Source: Opitutaceae bacterium (GTDB taxonomy: Bacteria; Verrucomicrobiota; Verrucomicrobiia; Opitutales; Opitutaceae). Taken from it: a DNA stretch of 64,000 nucleotides. Within the stretch, counting starts at the first letter, position 1. Every line of letters starts with the position of its first letter. Below are positions 57,956-64,000 of the stretch, piece after piece. The DNA lies in contig JAEUGX010000054.1 of NCBI GenBank assembly GCA_016795545.1, positions 152,207-216,206 on the forward strand, in the 5' to 3' direction. The position numbers were made by a program, and so were the translations under genes. The notes below the pieces were generated by a model. That model worked only from the letters and a program-made list of their open reading frames with translations, had not been told where the DNA came from and searched no databases.

Positions 57956-58032
57956 GCCGCCGCTACGACGGCCTGAAAAGAGGCCGCCGCGGCGTTTGCG
58001 GGATTCGGCGGCGCGCGGCAGGCTGGCCGTGC

Positions 58033-58419
58033 ATGAATGCATCAACTCCTGCTCTCAATCGACTCGCGCTGGCCTCGCTGGCGCTGGTCCTGGTAATCGC
58101 GCCGTCCACCGTCGCCGCCGAGGACGCGCCCAAGCCGAAGCTTTCCAAGGCCAAGGAAGCCTACGATGCCGACAAAGACGGTGTGCTCAACGACGAGGAA
58201 ATGGCCGCGGCCCGCGAGGGCGCCAAAGCCAAGGCGAAGGCCACCCGCGAGGCCAACCGCCGGAAGGCCCTCGAGAAATACGACGCCAACCACAACGGGG
58301 AGATGGACGACGAAGAAGTCGCGCGCAAGAAGGCCGACGAGAAGGCGGCGAAGGAGGCGAAGCAAGCCGAGCGCGAAGCTCGCCGCGCCGAGAAGGAATC
58401 ACGCCCGGGTCAGCGCTGA
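58033..58419 (+). CDS. Exported EF-hand protein
   Basis: 128 residues. Signal peptide LALASLALVLVIAPSTVAAED, then two EF-hand-like calcium loops (DADKDGVLNDEE at about 45-56 and DANHNGEMDDEE at about 83-94) separated by an Ala/Lys helix, and a long charged coiled-coil tail of Glu, Lys, Ala and Arg. Such small periplasmic EF-hand proteins are common in Planctomycetes and Verrucomicrobia; function unknown, perhaps calcium binding. Followed by a terminator. Confidence 0.85.
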   Translation: MNASTPALNRLALASLALVLVIAPSTVAAEDAPKPKLSKAKEAYDADKDGVLNDEEMAAAREGAKAKAKATREANRRKALEKYDANHNGEMDDEEVARKKADEKAAKEAKQAEREARRAEKESRPGQR

Positions 58420-58440
58420 ACCTCCTCGTTTCACGAGACC

Positions 58441-58466
58441 AACCCCGGGAGTAATCCCGGGGTTTT
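58441..58466 (+). terminator. Rho-independent terminator after the EF-hand gene
   Basis: Perfect 8-bp stem CCCCGGGA/TCCCGGGG with loop GTAA then TTTT, 23 bases after the stop codon. Confidence 0.85.
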
Positions 58467-58768
58467 CTGTTGTCTGGGGCAATCGAGCCAATCCGCCTTT
58501 CGGCCTTCGCGCCCTGTCTCGCTCTCCCCGTAACCTCGTCCGGGAGGGCAAGGATCAGCTGTCCGACGGGATCATCGCTTCAACGCATGAGTCTGCATCC
58601 GCGTTGCACATCCACTTCCTGAGAGTAATTGAGCCAAAGGATGCGTTGCCGGCATTTGCGGTCGCCCACAAAAATCGCCGTTCCAGGGTGATCGTTGTGC
58701 AATCGCCGAGTTTAGATAATACAGCCGGAGCACGGGCAGGTCCCGGCCTCGGCGCTCCGCGGGCCTTG
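58467..58768. other. Intergenic region, nothing recognised
   Basis: About 300 bases between the EF-hand terminator and the end of the convergent NAD kinase. Slightly less GC-rich than its neighbours. I saw no credible frame, RNA structure or repeat. Confidence 0.4.
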
Positions 58769-59614
58769 CTATTTTTTGTCGAGGAATCCGCCGCTCCACT
58801 TCAGCTTGGCGCGCATCACCTCGAAGGGCGAATAGTCGCGGCGCAGGGCCAGAGCGAGGGTGCGCTGGGAGACGGAGATTTCGATGGGCGATCCCTCGGT
58901 CACGACCGAGTTGCGTTGGCCGTCCATCGCCACCAGCAGACGCGAGCCCTCGCTGCGGTTGAAGACCTTCAGCCGCACGTTGTCGCGGAAGATGATGGTC
59001 CGGTTGCTCAGCGTGTGCGGGCAGATCGGCGTCATGGCGATGACGCCCGCCTCCGGGTGGATGATGGGTCCGCCGGCCGCCAGGTTGTAGGCGGTCGAGC
59101 CGGTGGGCGTGGAGAAGATCACGCCGTCGCAGTAGTAGTCGGTCACCAGTTTGCCGTCGGCGAAGACCTCCAGCCGCACCAGCCGCGAGTTCACCTCGTT
59201 CTTGATCAGGACGTCGTTGAGCGCGACGTCCTGGTGGCGGCGGCCGGCCTTGCAGTCGAGCAGCGAGCGGCGGGCGATCTGGTAGCGGCCGCCGATCAGC
59301 GCGGCGAACTGCGCGCGGGCCTCCTCGGCCGAGAAGGTGGTGAGGAATCCGAGGCTGCCCTGGTTGACGCCGATGATCGGGATGTCCTCGCGGGCGGCGC
59401 CGCGCACCGCGCCTAGGAGCGTGCCGTCGCCGCCGATGACACAGCACGCGTCGAATCCCCGGAAGAAACCGGCCGGCAGGTCGCGTTCGCGGCCGGCCTT
59501 CACCCGGGTGACCCCGGCCCGGCGGGCGATGGCCATGAGCTCGCGCGCGAGCTCCTCGGCGCCGGATTTCTCGGCGTTGACGACAAAGGCTAGCTTGCGG
59601 AAGGGGGGCGGCAC
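58769..59614 (-). CDS. nadK: NAD kinase
   Basis: Phosphorylates NAD to NADP. The GTG at 59614 gives 281 residues beginning PPPFRKLAFVVNAEK, which matches the family start; the longer frame reaches into tlyA and looks non-coding. Motifs: CCVIGGDGTLLGAVR (GGDG), GVNQGSLGFL, ALNDVLIKNE (NE motif), YYCDGVIFSTPTGSTAYNLAAGGPIIHP. No Shine-Dalgarno is evident before the GTG, so the exact start is open. 62 bases downstream of tlyA on the same strand. Confidence 0.92.
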   Translation of the reverse strand: MPPPFRKLAFVVNAEKSGAEELARELMAIARRAGVTRVKAGRERDLPAGFFRGFDACCVIGGDGTLLGAVRGAAREDIPIIGVNQGSLGFLTTFSAEEARAQFAALIGGRYQIARRSLLDCKAGRRHQDVALNDVLIKNEVNSRLVRLEVFADGKLVTDYYCDGVIFSTPTGSTAYNLAAGGPIIHPEAGVIAMTPICPHTLSNRTIIFRDNVRLKVFNRSEGSRLLVAMDGQRNSVVTEGSPIEISVSQRTLALALRRDYSPFEVMRAKLKWSGGFLDKK

Positions 59615-59676
59615 GGGGGGTAGCTCACACGAACGCTCGCGAATGTCGAATTCCGAATCGTGGAAATTCGTGGTGG

Positions 59677-60426
59677 TTAGGAGGTTCTTTCCAACCCGAG
59701 CAGGAATTCCCGGTTGCCGTCGGCTCCGGAGACCGGGCACTCCATCTCGCCCGCGAGCACGGCGCCGGGCAGCTCGCGCAACGCGAAATCACGCACCTCC
59801 GCCATCACCCGCTCCCGCACGGCGTCGTCCCGGATGACCCCCTGGCCCTTGTCGACCTCGGCCTTGCCGGCCTCGAACTGCGGTTTCACCAGCGCGATCA
59901 GCCGGCCGCCGGCCCGCAGGAAAGGCCACACCGCGGGCAGCACGCTGCGCAGCGAGATGAAGGAGAGGTCCATCAGCACGACGTCGTAGTCGGCCCGCGG
60001 CAGGTCGCCGGGCCGCAGGTGCCGGGCGTTGGTCTTCTCCAGGCTCGTCACGCGCGGGTCGCGCCGGATCCGCTCGTGCAGCTGGCCGTGCCCGACGTCC
60101 ACGCAGGTCGCCGACGCCGCCCCGGCCTGCAGCGCGCAGTCGGTGAATCCGCCGGTCGACGCCCCGACGTCCAGCACATGGCGTCCGGCCAGCTCGAGCG
60201 GGAATCTCTCCAGGTAGGCGGCGAGCTTCTCGCCGCCGCGGCTGACGAAGCGCGGCGGCTGGTCGACGGTGAGCACGAGGTCGGCGGGGTAATCCTTGCC
60301 GGGCTTGTCCAGCCGCTCCGTGCCGTGACGAACGCGTCCGCTCATGATCAGGGCCTTGGCCTGCGCCCGCGTCGGAGCCAGCCCGCGGGCCACCAGGAGT
60401 TCGTCGAGTCGCAGTTTCGCAGCCAT
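59677..60426 (-). CDS. tlyA: TlyA family rRNA 2'-O-methyltransferase / hemolysin A-like
   Basis: 249 residues: N-terminal S4 RNA-binding domain ([28 protein letters not shown]) and an FtsJ-like methyltransferase domain with SAM motif [21 protein letters not shown] and the catalytic KDKE-type residues (Lys in SRGGEKL, Asp in [10 protein letters not shown], Lys in LVKPQFE). Probably methylates rRNA cytidines. Start at MAAKLRL. Eight bases after the glycosylase gene and upstream of nadK, a common pairing. Confidence 0.93.
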   Translation of the reverse strand: MAAKLRLDELLVARGLAPTRAQAKALIMSGRVRHGTERLDKPGKDYPADLVLTVDQPPRFVSRGGEKLAAYLERFPLELAGRHVLDVGASTGGFTDCALQAGAASATCVDVGHGQLHERIRRDPRVTSLEKTNARHLRPGDLPRADYDVVLMDLSFISLRSVLPAVWPFLRAGGRLIALVKPQFEAGKAEVDKGQGVIRDDAVRERVMAEVRDFALRELPGAVLAGEMECPVSGADGNREFLLGLERTS

Positions 60427-60434
60427 CGGGAGAT

Positions 60435-61259
60435 TCAGCTGGGGCGCTGGCGGCCGGGCGACCAGCACGTCGTGCGGCCGCCGATCGTCTCGCGCACGAG
60501 CGGCACGCCGGTGCGCGGGCACCGCCCGCCGTCCTCCCAGCGATGCCAGAAGAGCCAGCTCCGGGGGATGTGCGCGTTCAGGTCCGGCGGCAGCCGGCCG
60601 CCCGCGCCGGCGATGACGGCCAGGGCCTGCCGGCAGACCGTGCGGCAGGCGCGGTGCAGCCGGCGCACCTCCGCCGGCGTGAGGCCGCCCGCCGCCCGCC
60701 GGGGGTGCAGGCCCGCGCGCCAGAGCACCTCGTCGGCCATCCAGTTGCCGATGCCGGGAAAACGCTCCTGCTGCAGCAGCACGGCCTTGAGCGGCGCCCG
60801 GCGGCGGCGCTGCAGGAAAGCGCCGACGGCCGCCGGCGTGAAGGCCGCCGACCGGATGGGCGGAGGCAGCCGCGTCCACCATTCCGGCGGCCGCGGTCCC
60901 TGGTGCCAGCGGACCGCGCCGAACATCCGGGGATCGCTGAACACCAGCTGGCGCGCGCGCTGCACCAGGATCAGGTGATCGTGCCGGGCCGGCGCATAGG
61001 CGGGCGCCTCCACCCGCAGCTCGCCGCTCATGCCGAGGTGCAAGCCGAGCCAGCCGCCGCCGCTGAAACGGAAGAGCATCTGCTTCGCCGCCGCCTCCGA
61101 TCCGAGCAGGGTCGCCCCGGTCAGCCCCCGGACCAGCCGCGCGGGGTCGCACTGCCGGAAGAGGGGCTTGCCGGCGTGCACCCGCACCGCCCGCACGCGG
61201 TCGCCGTGCCCGGCGCTCCAGCGCCGGCGGTAGAATTCGACCTCCGCGAGTTCGGGCAT
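60435..61259 (-). CDS. Fpg/Nei-family DNA glycosylase with degenerate zinc finger
   Basis: 274 residues. N-terminal Pro2-Glu3 (MPELAEVE) is the catalytic nucleophile pair, Lys59 in [10 protein letters not shown] the phosphate contact, and [18 protein letters not shown] the helix-two-turn-helix, so the enzyme should excise oxidised bases. The C-terminal finger is abnormal: where four Cys are expected it reads CPRTG (247-251) and [11 protein letters not shown] (261-271), so the second, third and fourth Cys positions are Thr, Ser and Arg. The finger Arg in GGRTT is kept. This resembles zincless-finger members such as NEIL1. Whether it acts as Fpg or Nei is uncertain. Confidence 0.88.
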   Translation of the reverse strand: MPELAEVEFYRRRWSAGHGDRVRAVRVHAGKPLFRQCDPARLVRGLTGATLLGSEAAAKQMLFRFSGGGWLGLHLGMSGELRVEAPAYAPARHDHLILVQRARQLVFSDPRMFGAVRWHQGPRPPEWWTRLPPPIRSAAFTPAAVGAFLQRRRRAPLKAVLLQQERFPGIGNWMADEVLWRAGLHPRRAAGGLTPAEVRRLHRACRTVCRQALAVIAGAGGRLPPDLNAHIPRSWLFWHRWEDGGRCPRTGVPLVRETIGGRTTCWSPGRQRPS

Positions 61260-61280
61260 GGGGGCGCGCGCCGCGTGGGC

Positions 61281-62417
61281 TCAGCGGAACTCCCAGACGT
61301 AGGGGTGGCGCGACAGCGGCCGGGAGCCGGTGGCGGTCACCTGCACGACGTCCTCCCAGCGGCAGCCGCCCAGCCCCGGGTAATAGAGGCCGGGCTCCAC
61401 CGTCAGCACGGAATGCAGCTTGAGCGCCTGCGCGTTGGTGGGGGAAATGCGGCCCGGGTCATGCACCTCCAGCCCCAGCCCGTGGCCGGTGCCGTGGAAG
61501 AAGCCGACCGAGCCGCGGGACGTGTGCCGCGTCTCATAGCCGGCGTCGGCGAAGCACGCGACGACGGCCGCGTGCACGTCCCGCCCGGCGACGCCCGCCC
61601 GGATCTCCCGCGTCGCGCGCCGCTGCGCTTCGCGCACCGTGGCCACCAGCCGCCGCTGCACCTCGCGCGCCCGGCCCTTCAGGTAGGTCCGGGTCATGTC
61701 GCCGTGGTAGCCGGTCTTGGTCACCCGCGGAAAGACGTCGATGATGACGAGCTCGTGCGGCCGGATCGGCCCGGAGCCGCGTTCGTGCGGGTCGCAGGCC
61801 TGGTCGCCGCCGGCCACGATCGTGTCCTGAGGGTTGCCGCCCTGCTCGAGGATCGCCACGTCGATCGCGAAGCGCAGGCTCTCCGACGTCACGGGCCGGC
61901 CGCGGTGGAAGAGCCGGCGCCCCCGGATCCGGGCCGCGCGCAGGATCGACTCGGCCGCGCGGAAGCCCACGGCGCACAGCCGGTTGCCTTCGCGGATGCA
62001 TCGCGCCTCCCACGGGGTCTTCGCCTCCCGCTCGGGCAGCAGCAGCCCGCCGGCGAAATCGAGCTTCAGCCCCAGCCGGAGCAGCTGCCGGTACAGCGCG
62101 CCGGGAAAATCGTCCGGCACCCGGAAGCGGCGCACCCCGTGCTCGCGGGCCAGCACGGCGATGATCTCGGCGACGCCGGCCTTGGGCCCGTGCCGCCGGC
62201 GCGCCCGCTCCAGGCAGGCGTCGCGCGCGAGCACGACGTCGAACCGGCCGGTCCGCCGGACCCGGCCCAGCTCCAGCGCGCTCTGCACGGTGAGGGTGCG
62301 GCCGCGGATGCGCAGGGCGATGAAGGCGTCGTGCACCTCCACGCGGCCCAGGTACAGCAGGTCCGCGCTGGCGCGGGTGTCGGAGTAGAGCAGCAGGTCG
62401 GGAGTGCGGGAGGACAT
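61281..62417 (-). CDS. M24 family metallopeptidase (Xaa-Pro aminopeptidase-like)
   Basis: 378 residues. N-terminal creatinase-like domain (about 1-150), then the pita-bread domain with the five dinuclear metal ligands: Asp in IIDVFPR, Asp in HGDMTRTY, His in [12 protein letters not shown], Glu in LTVEPGLYY and Glu in RWEDVV. All present, so probably an active cytosolic aminopeptidase cutting before proline. Start at MSSRTPD; the longer frame is antisense-like extension. Last-named gene at the head of the minus-strand run and divergent from the DUF192 lipoprotein. Confidence 0.92.
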   Translation of the reverse strand: MSSRTPDLLLYSDTRASADLLYLGRVEVHDAFIALRIRGRTLTVQSALELGRVRRTGRFDVVLARDACLERARRRHGPKAGVAEIIAVLAREHGVRRFRVPDDFPGALYRQLLRLGLKLDFAGGLLLPEREAKTPWEARCIREGNRLCAVGFRAAESILRAARIRGRRLFHRGRPVTSESLRFAIDVAILEQGGNPQDTIVAGGDQACDPHERGSGPIRPHELVIIDVFPRVTKTGYHGDMTRTYLKGRAREVQRRLVATVREAQRRATREIRAGVAGRDVHAAVVACFADAGYETRHTSRGSVGFFHGTGHGLGLEVHDPGRISPTNAQALKLHSVLTVEPGLYYPGLGGCRWEDVVQVTATGSRPLSRHPYVWEFR

Positions 62418-62541
62418 GGCGGGTGGGTCCGCCGAGCAGGCACCAAAGCGCGGCCCGAGGCAAAGCCGAAACCCGGCGTCCGCCCGGTCCCGCCGCTCTA
62501 GGATTGAGTCGGCCGCCGGCGCCATTAGCTAGGGTGGCGCC

Positions 62542-63072
62542 ATGACCCCCGCCGTGCCTTCCCTCCGCCTTGTTTCCCTGCCGCTGGCGCTCCTGCTGCT
62601 GGCCCTGCTGGCCGCCTGCGGGGGCGGGGACGCGCCGGAAGCCGGCCCGAAGTCGGCCGAGGACTATTTCCCGCTCCGGCTGGGCGACCGGCAGATCCGG
62701 GTGCAGGTCGCGGCGCTGCCGCCCGAGCTGCAGCGGGGCCTGATGTTCCGCTCGTCGCTCGGGGCCGACGACGGCATGCTCTTCGTGTTCACGGCGCCGC
62801 AGCAGCTCGGGTTCTTCATGCGGAACACCACGGTGCCGCTCGACATCGGCTATTTCGACGCGGAGGGCGTGCTGCGCGAGATCTACCCGATGCACCCGCT
62901 CGACGAGCGCGCGGTGCGCTCGCGCGGCCGCAACCTGAAGTTCGCGCTGGAGATGAACCAGGGCTGGTTCGGCCGGGCCGGTGTGAAGCCCGGCGCCCGG
63001 CTCGACCTCCCGGCCGTCGCCGACGCCCTGCGCGCGCGCGGCCTCGAGCCGGCCGCGGCCGGGCTGCGCTGA
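62542..63072 (+). CDS. DUF192 lipoprotein
   Basis: 176 residues. Signal with lipobox LLAAC makes it a membrane-anchored lipoprotein. The DUF192 domain follows: PPELQRGLMFRSSLGADDGMLFVF, then MRNTTVPLDIGYFD and the late Gly-rich strand KFALEMNQGWFGRAGVKPG. Function unknown; the fold is a small beta barrel often encoded alone. Ten bases before the response regulator, so possibly co-transcribed. Confidence 0.9.
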   Translation: MTPAVPSLRLVSLPLALLLLALLAACGGGDAPEAGPKSAEDYFPLRLGDRQIRVQVAALPPELQRGLMFRSSLGADDGMLFVFTAPQQLGFFMRNTTVPLDIGYFDAEGVLREIYPMHPLDERAVRSRGRNLKFALEMNQGWFGRAGVKPGARLDLPAVADALRARGLEPAAAGLR

Positions 63073-63082
63073 GGCCCGGGCC

Positions 63083-63733
63083 ATGACGGTGCTCGTCATC
63101 GAGGACCAGACCATGGTGCGCGAGCTGCTCACGCTCGCCTGCCTGCAGGCCCTGCCCAAGGCCCGCCTCCACGCCGCGGGCACCTGCGCGGAGGCCCTCG
63201 CGCAGTGCCGGCGGGACCCGCCCGACCTGGTCATCCTCGACCTGGTCCTGCCCGACGGGGACGGGCTCGACCTGCTGCCGGACATCCTGGCCGGGGCCCC
63301 GGCGGCCAAGGTCATCGCCCTGTCCTCCCACATCGACGAATTCACGCTCCACCGGGCGCTCAGCTCGCGCGTTCACGGCATCCTCGACAAGAACGAGCAG
63401 CCCGTGCGCATCCTGCGCGAGGCGATCACCACGGTGCTGGCGGGCGGCCAGTACGTCTCGTCGTTCGTCCAGCGGCTCAAGGCCTCGGTGCGGGCCAATC
63501 CGGCGGCCTTCGCCAAGATCCTTTCCGAACGGGAGCAGGGCGTGCTCCGGCTGATCGGGGAGGGGCTCACCAACGACCAGATCGCCGTCCGCCTGGGCAT
63601 CAGCACCAGCACCGCCAAGAATCACCGGCTGAACATCATGGCGAAACTGGACATGCACAGCACGCCGCAGCTTATCCGCTACGCGATCGAGAAGGGGTTC
63701 ACCCGCATTCCCGAGGGGCCGTCGCGGTCGTGA
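63083..63733 (+). CDS. NarL/FixJ-type response regulator (LuxR HTH)
   Basis: 216 residues. Receiver domain with VIEDQTMV, phospho-acceptor Asp in VILDLVLPDGDG and conserved Ser/Lys positions (ALSSH, LDKNE), then a LuxR-type DNA-binding domain (LSEREQGVLRLIGEGLTNDQIAVRLGISTSTAKNH spread over 150-185). The histidine kinase whose end lies convergently at 63813 is a likely partner. Regulated genes unknown. Confidence 0.93.
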   Translation: MTVLVIEDQTMVRELLTLACLQALPKARLHAAGTCAEALAQCRRDPPDLVILDLVLPDGDGLDLLPDILAGAPAAKVIALSSHIDEFTLHRALSSRVHGILDKNEQPVRILREAITTVLAGGQYVSSFVQRLKASVRANPAAFAKILSEREQGVLRLIGEGLTNDQIAVRLGISTSTAKNHRLNIMAKLDMHSTPQLIRYAIEKGFTRIPEGPSRS

Positions 63734-63812
63734 CCGCGATCCCGGCGCAGCCGGGCGGGGGAACCGCGGCCGCGGTTCTCCGCCGCCGCTCAACTCGCCA
63801 TCCCCTGGCCCC

Positions 63813-64000
63813 TTATCCGCGGCGGAGCGGCACGCGGACGAAGAAAGTCGCGCCGGGACCGGGCCAGCCGTGCTCGCGGGCGCGTTCCGACGGGCTCTCG
63901 ACGCCGACGCTGCCGCCCATGAGCCGGGCCATGGCGCGGCAGGTGGCGAGCCCGATGCCGGTACCGGGCACCCGGGCCTGCTTGGCGCGGCTGCCGCGGA
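63813..64000 (-). CDS. Histidine kinase, C-terminal fragment cut by window edge
   Basis: The last 61 codons of a sensor kinase ATPase domain, running off the right edge. The G2-box reads VPGTGIGLATCRAMARLMGG, followed by VGVESP and the closing strand GATFFVRVPL before TAA. No receiver follows, so it is a classic kinase. It faces the LuxR-type regulator tail to tail, a plausible cognate pair. Confidence 0.88.
   Translation of the reverse strand, partial: RGSRAKQARVPGTGIGLATCRAMARLMGGSVGVESPSERAREHGWPGPGATFFVRVPLRRG

Noticed and set aside
59615..59740. Longer NAD kinase start overlapping tlyA
   Set aside because: Residues before PPPFRKLAF do not resemble the family and run into the tlyA coding end.

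Overview
The window is a gene-dense, strongly GC-rich bacterial chromosome segment, most likely from the Verrucomicrobiota and probably an Opitutaceae-like organism. This rests on a 51-residue basic protein of the Chlamydia/Verrucomicrobia rRNA-associated family (19096-19251), a Minf_1886-type protein found in Planctomycetes and Verrucomicrobia (54866-55291), a PEP-CTERM surface protein, and the gene repertoire as a whole. I saw no insertion sequence, prophage, integrase, CRISPR array or rRNA. The genus assignment is inference.

Left part (1-16768) is accessory catabolism and sensing. A cut-off sodium:solute symporter faces a tight five-gene minus-strand operon (6786 down to 1372) encoding an enolase-superfamily sugar-acid dehydratase, an ACS-type MFS transporter, an RraA/HMG-aldolase-like protein, a cytochrome P450 and a D-2-hydroxyacid dehydrogenase. 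Divergent from it are three exported proteins in one operon (sialidase-fold protein, SGNH hydrolase, Tat-dependent protein of unknown function), followed by a membrane hybrid histidine kinase. Then come an MFS transporter, a divergent Tat-exported solute-binding protein, a decayed SGNH hydrolase pseudogene and a PEP-CTERM protein.

Middle part (16847-46364) is largely housekeeping: tRNA-Arg(CCG), a PPi-type phosphofructokinase, a DedA protein, the small basic protein, cutA, rpoZ, smpB-thrB, a single-domain response regulator, trmL, a CNT nucleoside transporter, a gamma-carbonic anhydrase, folA, a DUF885 peptidase, alanine dehydrogenase, two tandem paralogous gluzincin-like exported proteins, a cyclophilin, an S9-fold protein without its catalytic residues, recF, a TauE/SafE permease, ruvC, a SulP transporter, a multi-PAS hybrid kinase, hemH, gpmI and aspS.

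Right part (46418-64000) holds a P-II/ammonium transporter/P-II cluster with matching terminators, a partial trans-4-hydroxyproline degradation cluster (epimerase, FAD dehydrogenase, semialdehyde dehydrogenase; the deaminase is absent), an oxidative-stress/iron group (exported Fe/Mn superoxide dismutase, thioredoxin-like ferredoxin, Fur-family regulator), an M16 peptidase, an EF-hand protein, a minus-strand run of nadK, tlyA, a zincless-finger Fpg/Nei glycosylase and an M24 peptidase, a DUF192 lipoprotein, a LuxR-type response regulator, and the C-terminal end of a histidine kinase cut by the right edge.

No single dramatic new system stands out. The most distinctive points are the P450 inside a sugar-acid operon, the pseudo-S9 peptidase, the zincless glycosylase, the tandem gluzincins, and the uncharacterised Tat protein linked to a sialidase-fold protein and an SGNH hydrolase.
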